Shown here in pieces: positions 25,055 through 33,956 of a stretch of 64,000 nt of DNA. This DNA comes from an uncultured Prevotellaceae bacterium (lineage in GTDB: Bacteria > Bacteroidota > Bacteroidia > Bacteroidales > Bacteroidaceae). The stretch covers positions 1 to 64,000 of the forward strand of contig CACZVN010000009.1 in NCBI GenBank assembly GCA_902784615.1, in the 5' to 3' direction. The position numbers and the translations under genes were made by a program. The first letter of the stretch is position 1; every line of letters starts with the position of its first letter. The notes beneath the pieces were generated by a model. That model saw only the letters and a program-made list of their open reading frames with translations. It did not search any database and was not told the origin of the DNA.

Positions 25055-25519
25055 TCAACATTTCTTGCTTACCCTGAAGCAGAAGTCGTCAACATATTCT
25101 GCGAAGTCACCTTTGATGGTTATACCATTACGCGTCAGCCATTGGCGGATCCAGTCTTGCTGGGCAGGCGTCAGAAGCCGTTCACCATGCAGATAGCGGT
25201 AGAAAGTGCCCTTGCTGGTGGATGTAGAACCAAGGTATTTCATCAGAGCAGGCTTGAGGCGTCGGTAGGCATCAGTTCTTACACCCATAAAAATGTTGCC
25301 GAACCCTTTTGCAAAGCGTACTGTCCTGACGGGTTCATAGCATTCGCATCGGTCACAGCCGACCACAGGACGGGTTATGACACACTTGTGGACTTTTAAT
25401 GATGGGGGGGCGGCCATGGCAGCGCGATAGCGCAGGCATTGCTCCTTCATTGGACAGGTTTCATAGATACACACAGCCCACCAATCGGGTACTTCCTCGA
25501 ATCGTAATTCTTTTTCCAT
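25055..25519 (-). CDS. Cysteine-rich small protein, DUF6078-type
   Basis: A 154-residue protein of unknown function. The N-terminal half is cysteine-rich (YETCPMKEQC, then 'KCVITRPVVGCDRCECYEP'), suggesting a bound metal. The C-terminal half, '[40 protein letters not shown]', looks like a small helical DNA-interaction fold. I recall this arrangement as DUF6078, not checked. It is the first gene of the VirE cassette, with a good promoter 42 bp upstream and the iteron block directly downstream. It may be a regulator or a replication partner of the VirE protein; that is inference. Confidence 0.7.
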   Translation of the reverse strand: MEKELRFEEVPDWWAVCIYETCPMKEQCLRYRAAMAAPPSLKVHKCVITRPVVGCDRCECYEPVRTVRFAKGFGNIFMGVRTDAYRRLKPALMKYLGSTSTSKGTFYRYLHGERLLTPAQQDWIRQWLTRNGITIKGDFAEYVDDFCFRVSKKC

Positions 25520-25560
25520 TTTTTAATCCTTTCTTTTAGAGGTTAAACATCAATTCGGCT

Positions 25561-25569
25561 GCAAAGATA
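25561..25569 (-). promoter_or_regulatory. -7 promoter element of the VirE cassette
   Basis: TATCTTTGC on the minus strand, 42 bp upstream of the DUF6078-type start. A GGTTTTG/CAAAACC dyad lies 24-49 bp further upstream (25593-25618). Confidence 0.7.
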
Positions 25570-25636
25570 ATATAAAATTCAATACGTTTCGGGGTTTTGT
25601 ACCTACTCCAGCAAAACCTAAATTCACTCGGTCCCA

Positions 25637-25691
25637 ATCCGTCACTTTGTAACTAATTGATATGTAGTATAATACACCAAAAGTGACGGAT
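25637..25691. repeat. 55-bp palindromic unit, right boundary of VirE cassette
   Basis: Arms ATCCGTCACTT (25637-25647) and AAGTGACGGAT (25681-25691) with a 33-bp spacer, identical in arm sequence and geometry to 23207-23261. The spacer sequences differ, so it is the arms that are conserved. Confidence 0.85.
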
Positions 25692-25737
25692 GGTGTCTCT
25701 ATACATTTTTGAATTTCCTGACTACTCCCAAGGATAT

Positions 25738-25774
25738 AAAAAACCCGCTCCGCAACAATATGCTGCAGAGCGGG
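25738..25774 (-). terminator. Intrinsic terminator of the susC-susD-SGBP operon
   Basis: GC-rich stem CCCGCTC/GAGCGGG (25744-25750 with 25768-25774) followed on the minus strand by six T residues. It lies 34 bp downstream of the SGBP stop. Confidence 0.88.
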
Positions 25775-25807
25775 CCGGTAAGAGTAATTAATTATGTGGA
25801 ATTTTTA

Positions 25808-27301
25808 TCATTTCTTTTTGAAGGCCCACCAGGTAGCCTCACCCCAACCACCTGTTCCTGGGGCTGCGTAGATCAGTTTCAGATTATCAGAGGTAAGTTC
25901 AATGATTTCGAAGTCAGTTGGTTTTTCTCCGCCACCATTAATCTTGAACGGCCATAGGATAGACCCGGCATCAGTGTTCAATTTACCATATGCCCAGTTG
26001 GTAATTGATCCGTCAACAGTTGCAACAGTCTTCTCACCATTACCCCAGTCCTGAATGGCGAACTTACCAGAGCGGATTTCTTCACCACTACCATTGTATG
26101 ATTTGACAGTAGCAGTCTTCCAATCGAAGGTCATGTATGCAGCGGCACTTTCCTCACCAGTGGCAACTCCTGTGTCAGAATGCTGTAGCTGACCAGTCAA
26201 GTCTGCAGGAGGACAGCCCCACCAAATGCCACCAGTCCAGTCATCACCGGCAGCATAACCAACGTTGCCCCAAACGGCACCGTCCTCACGGAACTCTGTA
26301 TCCCATGTCCATGCCTTATTGTCAAAACCTGTTAGAGCACCTTCGGCATCAGATCCACTCTTGAAAGCCCACCATGTAGCTTCACCCCAGCCGCCTGTAC
26401 CAGGGGCCGCATAGGCCAGTTTCAGATGAGAAGCATCCAGTTGGAGGATCTCAAAACTGGTTGGTTTTTCTCCACCACCATTAATCTTAAAGGGGAAGAG
26501 GATTGCTCCCTCAGAAGTTTTGAACGTACCGTATGCCCAATTAGCAATTGAACCATCAACAGATGCCTGGTTTTTCTCTCCAGTCCATCCTTCAACTGAA
26601 TATTTACCCTTACGGATCTGGTTACCACCGGCATCGAAGCAGGCGATATTGCCATCATCATAGATAACCATCGTGGCGGCTGGGCTTTCCTCGCCAGTAG
26701 CAACTCCAGTATCAGAGTGCTGCAGCTGACCAGTCAAGTCTGAAGGAGGACAGCCCCACCAGATACCACTAGTCCAATCGTCACCCGGTGCATAACCGAA
26801 GTTACCCCAGACTGCACCATCCTCGCGGAACTCTGTATCCCACTTCCAGGTCTTTGAACCGTAGGCATCACTAGCAAGCCAACGTACTACTGGCTCCAGT
26901 TCCTGAGGAACATAGACCTCTGCTGTCTTAGAACCAACGATCGTATTGCCATTAAAGTCACGGGTTTCGATGTAATAGGTCTGAGTGGTGGGATTTCCAC
27001 GCTTAGGGACGATCTTGAACTTTCCAGAAGCCTTACCGGAGGCAAGTATATTCTGATTACCCTCTTCATCCAACTGATAGATTGAGACTATACGGGAAGG
27101 TGAGGTAGTGAAAGTAAAGTAGTTACCATCCGCAGCCTGAGTGGTATATTCTTCATCAGCATATTGGACAACGGAGAAACCGCTTGCCAACTGCTCGCCA
27201 GTCAGGTCTGAGTTGCCTGGCATACTGATGCTGTCCTTTGACGGGTCGCAGGCAGTCAGCAAGCCAAGGGCTGTAATCATGAATAATATTTGTTTTTTCA
27301 T
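25808..27301 (-). CDS. Surface glycan-binding lipoprotein with duplicated domain
   Basis: Third gene of the SusCD locus, in the position of a SusE/F-type surface glycan-binding protein. The 497-residue protein has a lipoprotein signal (lipobox LLTAC, Cys18), a beta-sandwich N-terminal region (about 40-135, PKD/Ig-like), then two near-identical domains at about 151-313 and 331-494. Each starts W(K/T)WDTEFREDGAVWGN and ends APGTGGWGEATWWAF; conserved tryptophans (GIWWGCPP, NWAYG) suggest stacking on sugars. The roughly 163-residue duplication is also evident in the DNA. The glycan bound is probably mannan, by context only. Confidence 0.85.
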   Translation of the reverse strand: MKKQILFMITALGLLTACDPSKDSISMPGNSDLTGEQLASGFSVVQYADEEYTTQAADGNYFTFTTSPSRIVSIYQLDEEGNQNILASGKASGKFKIVPKRGNPTTQTYYIETRDFNGNTIVGSKTAEVYVPQELEPVVRWLASDAYGSKTWKWDTEFREDGAVWGNFGYAPGDDWTSGIWWGCPPSDLTGQLQHSDTGVATGEESPAATMVIYDDGNIACFDAGGNQIRKGKYSVEGWTGEKNQASVDGSIANWAYGTFKTSEGAILFPFKINGGGEKPTSFEILQLDASHLKLAYAAPGTGGWGEATWWAFKSGSDAEGALTGFDNKAWTWDTEFREDGAVWGNVGYAAGDDWTGGIWWGCPPADLTGQLQHSDTGVATGEESAAAYMTFDWKTATVKSYNGSGEEIRSGKFAIQDWGNGEKTVATVDGSITNWAYGKLNTDAGSILWPFKINGGGEKPTDFEIIELTSDNLKLIYAAPGTGGWGEATWWAFKKK

Positions 27302-27333
27302 TTTGTCTTCAATTTTAGTTGTTCAATAATTGG

Positions 27334-29121
27334 TTACCATCCACCATATTCTGAAGTGGCATCATTCCATCCGTCGTTTTGCTGTACTGTACCGAGTGCA
27401 ATCTGAGTCTCAGGCATCTTTTGGAATCCTGCCGTTGCATTATAGCGAGCAGCATAGCCACCATTATGAGGTGTGTTAGTGTCGGGACTACCGCAATAGT
27501 AGATGGATTGTCCTTCCTGCTTGGCCAGTGCTGTTGCTGCGATATGCCAACGGCGGATATCATTCCAGCGGATACCCTCGCAGGCCAACTCCCAACGGCG
27601 CTCGTTCTGTAATGCGGCAAGAGAATAATTGCTGATCGGATCAAGGCCGGCTCTTGCGCGCACCTTATTGATTCCTGCTACATCCTCCTTCAACTCACTC
27701 TGCATCAACAAAACTTCAGCAAAGCGGATCAGTACGAGATCGTGGATATTTGAAAGTTGGAAGTTGTTCTCTCCAGAGGTGTCCCAGTTATCAGGATACA
27801 TCACTGTCTCGAAACAGAATACGTATGCAGGTGGTTCAGCACCATCGCTGCCTTTCACGGTTCCATCATTCTTGGCACAGATGGGTGACCACTTCTTACA
27901 ATAATAATCACTCTCCTGTACAAAGTCTGCCCATCCACCACGAGTATAGGCAGGCATCTCATTAGTGTCATTCACGTCAGCGATTGAAGCCTTCAGGCGC
28001 ATATCATTGGGCTCTGCAGCTTTCCAGTCGTTCACGAGGTTTGGAGCAACAGGTCCTGCACCCCAGCCTTGTCCGAATGGGAAAGTATTGGCAACATCCT
28101 GACCACCACGCACGCCAAAGTGCAATGCTATACCATTCGCATAACCGATAGTGGTCTGCCATGAAGCCAGTTTATTGAACTTGATGGCGAACATCGATTC
28201 AGGATTTATTCCGTTGTCGTCCTCAACCCATTTCAGTCCCTGTCCTGCATAAGCTTTATAATCGTTGATAGTCTTCTTGTTGGTATAAGCCCAAAGATTA
28301 CGGAAATCCGGCACCAGCGTATAGCCTGAGTTGTTCACACAGTCATCAATATAGCCAATCACATCCTGCTTTGTCAGTGCACCACCATCAGGCAGATCAA
28401 CAGAGGTCAGTGGATTGTAAGATGTGCTGGTCAGTGCAGCAAGATCCGTACCATTACCATACATACCTGTGTAGTAAAGCCAAGCGCGTCCCAGCATGGC
28501 TTCTGCCGTATATTTGTCGATACGGCCATCGCTGCGCTTTTCGCTCGGAAGCATTTGGCATGCATCACGAAGATCCTGCAGGATCTGTCCCCAAAGCACC
28601 TTCACGTCTCCCTGTTTTGTTTCTTCCTGATCAGGACTGGTAATCAGGGGGACATTTCCATACATAGAAGACAACTCATAGTAATAGAAGGCACGCAGGA
28701 ACTTAGCCTCAGCAATACCTTTGTTCTTCACATCCTCTGCAATGCCTTCTGCATTCTCAAGCACATTGAGAAGCGTATTGGCACGGGCTATACCTGCATA
28801 GCGATCCACATAGAACTGATTGGTCATATCTGCATTGTAGTTGCAGATCAGGTCTTCTGCCTGCATCAGTTTATCATTGGTACCACCACCACCGAGTTGG
28901 TCATCGCTGGCCAGACAGGCAGCATAGAGGAATGAACACTGGGGATTGGCATGTGTCGTGTTCAAGTTCTGATAGACACCGGCAAGCACTGCCTCAATGT
29001 CACCATCTGTCTTCGGGAATTCACTGGTTGACATTTCGCCGATGTTCTCTACGTTGTCGATGTCACAGGAAGCAAGTCCCAGAGTGACAGCGACTGCGGC
29101 AAATAAAAATATCTTTTTCAT
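27334..29121 (-). CDS. SusD-like outer-membrane nutrient-binding lipoprotein
   Basis: Caps the SusC channel and captures glycan at the cell surface. I start at the ATG at 29121 (MKKIFLFAAVAVTLGLASC, lipobox Cys19), giving 595 residues; the frame is open 30 bp further, which would overlap susC. Helical SusD/RagB features are present: 'EAKFLRAFYYYELSSMYGNVPLI' in the TPR-like N-terminal half, and the C-terminal 'ALQNERRWELACEGIRWNDIRRW' consensus. It is 16 bp downstream of susC and upstream of the SGBP gene. Confidence 0.95.
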   Translation of the reverse strand: MKKIFLFAAVAVTLGLASCDIDNVENIGEMSTSEFPKTDGDIEAVLAGVYQNLNTTHANPQCSFLYAACLASDDQLGGGGTNDKLMQAEDLICNYNADMTNQFYVDRYAGIARANTLLNVLENAEGIAEDVKNKGIAEAKFLRAFYYYELSSMYGNVPLITSPDQEETKQGDVKVLWGQILQDLRDACQMLPSEKRSDGRIDKYTAEAMLGRAWLYYTGMYGNGTDLAALTSTSYNPLTSVDLPDGGALTKQDVIGYIDDCVNNSGYTLVPDFRNLWAYTNKKTINDYKAYAGQGLKWVEDDNGINPESMFAIKFNKLASWQTTIGYANGIALHFGVRGGQDVANTFPFGQGWGAGPVAPNLVNDWKAAEPNDMRLKASIADVNDTNEMPAYTRGGWADFVQESDYYCKKWSPICAKNDGTVKGSDGAEPPAYVFCFETVMYPDNWDTSGENNFQLSNIHDLVLIRFAEVLLMQSELKEDVAGINKVRARAGLDPISNYSLAALQNERRWELACEGIRWNDIRRWHIAATALAKQEGQSIYYCGSPDTNTPHNGGYAARYNATAGFQKMPETQIALGTVQQNDGWNDATSEYGGW

Positions 29122-29137
29122 ATTGTGTAGTCTCTTT

Positions 29138-32100
29138 TTAGAATTTAACATTTACACCTACCAAATAGGTACGCGGCTGCGGGTAGTTACCTACATCGAC
29201 ACCTGTTACCCAAGGTTCATTACCGTTAAGTGCCATACCGTTTTCAGGATCCATACCCTTGTAACCGGTGATAGTGAACAGGTTCTGAGCAGCGAAATAG
29301 AGGCGAAGCTGCTGGAATGGGCTCTTCTTCCACACCTTCGTGAAGTCGTAACCCAGAGTCAGGTTCTGCAGACGGAAGTAGCCGGCATCCTCAATATAGA
29401 GATCAGAGATGGACTGCCAGTTCACACCACGGTTCATAGCAGCCAGTTGTGGGAACTTATCACTGGTACCCTCACCGTTCCAATAGCTATAAACCTCTGT
29501 GGTATAGTTCTCGTACTCGCCATCAGTAAACTTACGATATGAGCGAGCCACCTGCTGTCCAAGTGCTGCATAACCAGTCACGTTCAGATCGAAGCCCTTA
29601 TATGAGGCACCAAGTGTGATACCCATTGTCACATCGGGGTTGGGATCACCCAGATAAGTTTTATCGTCAGCAGTGATGATGCCGTCGCCATTGGTATCAA
29701 CAAACTTCAGGTCACCGACCTTCAGATCTGCACCTTGCAGGGAGTTTGCTGCGTCACCATCCTTCAGTGTGGCTGTATAAGCAGCGAGGTCTTCGGCATT
29801 CTGAATCGGGCCATCTGTCTTGTAACCCCAGAAGTAGCCAATAGGCTGTCCTTCTTCGAAACGAGCCATATAACCTGTGCCCTGTGCCAGCAGGTCGTTA
29901 CCGCCATTGTTGTATTTCTGAGAGCTGTTCACTTCGGTTACCTTATTCTTGTTATAGGCAATGTTGTAACCGATGTTGTATTCAAAGTCTCTACCAATCT
30001 GGTCGCGCCAGTTGATGGCGAATTCAACACCCTTATTCTCAACTGTACCGGCATTCTTCAACTGGCTGTCAAAACCTGTTGTTGGAGAAACGGGAACATA
30101 GAGTAAAAGATCTTTTGTTGTCTTTTTATACCAGTCGAACACAACGCCGAGTTTTCCACCCAGGAAACGTGCATCGAAACCGAGATCGAGCTGCTCTGAT
30201 GTTTCCCAAGTCAGATCCTCGTTAGCCAGTCGGGAAAGGGAGGCGCCTTTTGTTGGCGTATCCTTGGCATTGTTGAATGAGTACATACTATATGCATCAT
30301 AGGCGAATGCTGCCTCATACTGGAATGCGCTGATACTCTTATTACCGTTCTGACCCCATCCTGCACGAATCTTCAAGAAGGAGAGCCAGTTTGCGGTGTT
30401 CTTCATAAACTTCTCGTTGGATACAACCCAACCTGCAGAGAAGGAGGGGAAGTAGCCCCAACGATGACCTGGTGCAAATACAGAACTGCCGTCAGCACGG
30501 AAGATAGCGGTAAACATATACTTCTCGGCAAAGTCGTAGTTCAGACGGCCGAAGTATGACATACCGCGAGAATCACCGTAAGGATAGCCGGAGACAGTTG
30601 CTGTCGTGTTGTTCTTCATTAGGCTCATATAAGCATGATCCAAGTCTCCTACGATAGCATCAGAAGAAGTGGCATTCAAACTAAGTCCATTGTTAGGCCG
30701 GCTCTCACCATACTCAGTACCAGCCAGCAGGTCAAAGTGGTGATCCTTGATATCAAACTTATAGTTCAGGGTATTGGTGGTGCCCCATCCCCAGCCAAGA
30801 CCAACTTGGTTGGTTGCCTGGTCTGTAGTACGCATATCACCCTGATCGTTAATTTTATAAGTCGGCAGATAACAACGCCAACTCCACGAACTCTGATTAT
30901 AACTGATCTGTCCGCGATAGGTCAAACCCTTGATGGGCTGAATCTCAACATAGCCCACAGCATTAAGGCTGTAACTGGCACTCTTGTTGTTAGCACTCTG
31001 GCTGTTGATAAGGTTAAGTACAGGGTTACTGGCATAAGAAGTATAGTTGAACATTCCCATGTTCTTCAGGTCTTCATAACCAAAATAATCACCGTTCGCA
31101 TTAGTAATAGGAATCAACGGGTTGCCGCGGAGAGCGGTAGACAGGATGTTGGAGTACTGGTTACCGATCTGAATACCCTGATTCTGTTTGTGGCTATAAT
31201 AGAGATTCTCACCGACCTTGATGACATCGAAACTGTTGTCAGCGCTACGCAGCACTACATGGTCAGAATTGATACGTAAGGTGAAACGGCGATAGTCAGA
31301 TTTTGCATAGTCACCACCAAAAACACCGTCCTGATACTGATAACCAGTACCGATAGAGAATTTCGAACGATCAGAACCTCCTGTGATATTTAAAGAATGA
31401 CTTGTGGTAACAGCATTCTTGTTACGCAGGGCTTCAACCCAGTTTGTACCAGGATTTGAACCATTCTGATATGCTGCAAGAAGATCCTCTTGTCCTTTAA
31501 AATACTGAGACCAGTCACGAGGAGACTCTCCTGTGTTGTAGCGTACCAGATCCATGACCTGCATATATTCCCCTGCAGTCAACATTTGAGGCAGACGGTA
31601 GATGTTGGCCCATCCAATGTTTCCATCGTATTGGACACTAACCTTACCTTCTTTACCCTGCTTGGTGGTCACGAGGATCACACCATTAGCAGCAGCCGAA
31701 CCATAGATGGCGCAGGATGCAGCATCCTTCAATACGTCAATACGCTCGATGTCGGCAGGGTTCAAATTGTTGATGTCTCCACCACTTACGCCGTCAATAA
31801 CGTAGAGAGGCTTCGTGTCACCATTGGTACCTGCACCACGGATAGCAATCTTAAAGCCATCACCAGGCTGACCGGAATTTGCCTGAATGCTTACGCCTGG
31901 GCTCTGGCTCTGCAGAGCACCAAGAACCTGCGTGGTATTCAGTTTGGCAATATCCTCACCCTTTACCTCTACCGTAGCACCTGTCACCAGTTTTTTCTTC
32001 TGGACACCATATCCTACAACCACCACTTCGTCGAGAACGGCATTATCGTCCTTCATCGTGATTTGGAAATTGTCCTGGCTACCGACCTTGATTTCCTGAG

Positions 32101-32380
32101 TCTCATAGCCGATGAACGATAAGACGATCGTTGCACCCGGATTCACATTGAGAGAGAAGTTACCGTCGAGATCGGTAACCGTACCATTCGTGGTACCCTT
32201 TTCCACTACGCTGGCACCGATGACGGGGCCCTGAGCATCGACTACAGTACCTGTAATCTTCTTCGTTGCCTGCTGAACCTCCTGTGGAGATTCTGCGGCA
32301 TTGGCATTTGACGAGTAGCCGAGACCCAGAAGAGCCATGGCACTCATCAGCAGCGCTGTCTTTCTAAATTTTCGATTCAT
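29138..32380 (-). CDS. SusC/RagA-family TonB-linked outer-membrane transporter
   Basis: TonB-dependent channel for import of oligosaccharides. The 1080-residue protein has a signal peptide (1-28), an N-terminal carboxypeptidase-regulatory-like domain ('KITGTVVDAQGPVIGASVVEKGT' then the DLDGNFSL stretch), the TonB box DEVVVVGYG (about 117-125), the plug (VKGEDIAKLNTTQVLGALQSQ ... 'VIDGVSGGDINNLNPADIERIDVLKDAASCAIYG') and a beta-barrel ending in phenylalanine (VGVNVKF). It heads the susC-susD-SGBP operon, whose promoter is about 200 bp upstream, so the mRNA has a long, hairpin-containing leader. Confidence 0.96.
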   Translation of the reverse strand: MNRKFRKTALLMSAMALLGLGYSSNANAAESPQEVQQATKKITGTVVDAQGPVIGASVVEKGTTNGTVTDLDGNFSLNVNPGATIVLSFIGYETQEIKVGSQDNFQITMKDDNAVLDEVVVVGYGVQKKKLVTGATVEVKGEDIAKLNTTQVLGALQSQSPGVSIQANSGQPGDGFKIAIRGAGTNGDTKPLYVIDGVSGGDINNLNPADIERIDVLKDAASCAIYGSAAANGVILVTTKQGKEGKVSVQYDGNIGWANIYRLPQMLTAGEYMQVMDLVRYNTGESPRDWSQYFKGQEDLLAAYQNGSNPGTNWVEALRNKNAVTTSHSLNITGGSDRSKFSIGTGYQYQDGVFGGDYAKSDYRRFTLRINSDHVVLRSADNSFDVIKVGENLYYSHKQNQGIQIGNQYSNILSTALRGNPLIPITNANGDYFGYEDLKNMGMFNYTSYASNPVLNLINSQSANNKSASYSLNAVGYVEIQPIKGLTYRGQISYNQSSWSWRCYLPTYKINDQGDMRTTDQATNQVGLGWGWGTTNTLNYKFDIKDHHFDLLAGTEYGESRPNNGLSLNATSSDAIVGDLDHAYMSLMKNNTTATVSGYPYGDSRGMSYFGRLNYDFAEKYMFTAIFRADGSSVFAPGHRWGYFPSFSAGWVVSNEKFMKNTANWLSFLKIRAGWGQNGNKSISAFQYEAAFAYDAYSMYSFNNAKDTPTKGASLSRLANEDLTWETSEQLDLGFDARFLGGKLGVVFDWYKKTTKDLLLYVPVSPTTGFDSQLKNAGTVENKGVEFAINWRDQIGRDFEYNIGYNIAYNKNKVTEVNSSQKYNNGGNDLLAQGTGYMARFEEGQPIGYFWGYKTDGPIQNAEDLAAYTATLKDGDAANSLQGADLKVGDLKFVDTNGDGIITADDKTYLGDPNPDVTMGITLGASYKGFDLNVTGYAALGQQVARSYRKFTDGEYENYTTEVYSYWNGEGTSDKFPQLAAMNRGVNWQSISDLYIEDAGYFRLQNLTLGYDFTKVWKKSPFQQLRLYFAAQNLFTITGYKGMDPENGMALNGNEPWVTGVDVGNYPQPRTYLVGVNVKF

Positions 32381-32450
32381 ACTTGAGTGTTATACTAAGA
32401 TTAAAATAATTTGTATCCGTTTAGTAGGTTTTAGGATCAACAGGGCTTCC

Positions 32451-32488
32451 GAGTCGCTTTCCTTATATATGTAAGGTTCGCGCGACTC
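32451..32488 (-). promoter_or_regulatory. Nested hairpin in the susC 5' leader
   Basis: Outer stem GAGTCGC/GCGACTC (32451-32457 with 32482-32488) encloses an inner stem CCTTA/TAAGG (32461-32465 with 32472-32476). It lies 71-108 bp upstream of the susC ATG, inside the transcribed leader. A second small dyad AAGAA/TTCTT is at 32502-32514. This could be a site of post-transcriptional control; no known riboswitch was recognised. Confidence 0.65.
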
Positions 32489-32582
32489 TTCATCGATTAA
32501 GAAGAATTGTTCTTGTTCATACGTTTTAGTCTTTATTAATTCATACGATAGTTATAGTCATTTAGAACCTGTCGATTCGCCT

Positions 32583-32591
32583 GCAAAATTA
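32583..32591 (-). promoter_or_regulatory. -7 promoter element of the susC operon
   Basis: TAATTTTGC on the minus strand, 202 bp upstream of the susC ATG. The rest of the 385-bp gap between susC and the GH130 gene holds the leader hairpins and the divergent GH130 promoter; no gene was seen in it. Confidence 0.65.
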
Positions 32592-32731
32592 AATTGAATT
32601 AACGATACGGCGCAACTCTTTTTTGTCAAATACCGACACTTTCCTATAAAAATAAAATTCTGGGATTATGCTTTATTAATAAAGTGGCAAACTTTGCTAA
32701 AAAAGTTGGAGGCAATTCAAGCAAATTTGTT

Positions 32732-32740
32732 TATCTTTGC
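32732..32740 (+). promoter_or_regulatory. -7 promoter element of the GH130-manA operon
   Basis: TATCTTTGC, 25 bp before the GH130 ATG, divergent from susC. Confidence 0.78.
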
Positions 32741-32765
32741 AGCGGTTTTTAAATAAACAACAGTT

Positions 32766-33956
32766 ATGAACGATTTTGAAAAGAAAGTGGCTGCCCTGCG
32801 TGCTCATCATGAGACGCTGTTGAGCCGTAAGAACGAACCTGTGGAGTGGGGGAATGGGATATACGAGAAATATAAGTACCCGGTAGTGACCGCTGCCCAT
32901 ATCCCTTTGGAGTGGAAGTATGACTTCAACGAACAGGATAATCCCTACCTGATGCAGCGCATCATGTGTAACGCCGCCTTGAATTCAGGTGCTATCAAAT
33001 GGAATGATAAATACGTGCTCGTGGTGCGCGTGGAGGGAGCCGACCGTAAGAGCTTCTTTGCCGTGGCCGAGTCGCCCAATGGCATCGACAACTTCCGTTT
33101 CTGGGACGAGCCTATTACGATGCCGGATGATGTGATCCCCGCCACGAACATCTATGATATGCGTATCACGCAGCACGAGGACGGATGGATCTATGGTGTG
33201 TTCTGTGCCGAGCGTCACGATGACTCTCAGCCTGGCAATCTCTCTGCGGCTACCGCTACGGCCGCCATCGCCCGTACGAAGGATCTGAAGACGTGGGAGC
33301 GCCTGCCTGACCTAAAGACGAAGTCGCAGCAGCGTAATGTGGTGCTCCATCCAGAGTTCGTCGATGGAAAGTATGCTTTCTACACCCGTCCGCAAGACGG
33401 CTTTATCGACACAGGCTCTGGCGGTGGTATCGGCTGGGCACTTGTTGATGATATCACCCATGCCGAGATTAAGGAGGAGAAGATTATCTATGAGCGTAAG
33501 TACCATACCATCACGGAGGTGAAGAACGGTGAAGGTCCGCACCCCATCAAGACACCGAAAGGCTGGCTCCATCTGGCTCATGGCGTACGTGCCACGGCCG
33601 ACGGTCTGCGCTACGTGCTCTATATGTATATGACCGCCCTGGAGGATCCCACGAAGGTGATCGCACGTCCGGGTGGCTATTTCCTTGTGCCTGAGGGTGA
33701 TGAGTATCTGGGCGACGTGATGAACGTAGCCTTCGCCAATGGCTGGATCGCCGATGATGACGGTAAGGTGTTTATCTACTATGCCTCCGCCGACACGCGT
33801 ATGCACGTGGCTACCTCGACGATCGACAAACTCATCGACTATTGTATGAATACACCCGAGGACGGTCTGACTACTGCTGCCAGCGTGGAGACTATCAAGA
33901 AACTAATCATAAAAAACAGAGGCAATCGTCTCCAGACAAAGAACGAAGACCAATGA
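32766..33956 (+). CDS. GH130 4-O-beta-D-mannosyl-D-glucose phosphorylase
   Basis: Phosphorolyses mannosyl-glucose to alpha-mannose-1-phosphate and glucose, a cytoplasmic step of beta-mannan use. The 396-residue five-bladed propeller has the general-acid Asp131 in [12 protein letters not shown], at the same number as the catalytic Asp of the Bacteroides enzyme. Phosphate-binding residues are in 'RNVVLHPEF' and '[19 protein letters not shown]', and the close is '[15 protein letters not shown]'-like. It is divergent from susC and coupled by a 4-bp ATGA overlap to manA. With GH26 upstream the pathway resembles the Bacteroides mannan route, although the epimerase that makes mannosyl-glucose is not in the window. 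Confidence 0.93.
   Translation: MNDFEKKVAALRAHHETLLSRKNEPVEWGNGIYEKYKYPVVTAAHIPLEWKYDFNEQDNPYLMQRIMCNAALNSGAIKWNDKYVLVVRVEGADRKSFFAVAESPNGIDNFRFWDEPITMPDDVIPATNIYDMRITQHEDGWIYGVFCAERHDDSQPGNLSAATATAAIARTKDLKTWERLPDLKTKSQQRNVVLHPEFVDGKYAFYTRPQDGFIDTGSGGGIGWALVDDITHAEIKEEKIIYERKYHTITEVKNGEGPHPIKTPKGWLHLAHGVRATADGLRYVLYMYMTALEDPTKVIARPGGYFLVPEGDEYLGDVMNVAFANGWIADDDGKVFIYYASADTRMHVATSTIDKLIDYCMNTPEDGLTTAASVETIKKLIIKNRGNRLQTKNEDQ

Noticed and set aside
25742..25791. Stem at 25744-25774 as a regulatory palindrome of the VirE cassette
   Set aside because: It is GC-rich with a T-run on the minus strand and lies just after the SGBP stop, so it is read as a terminator.
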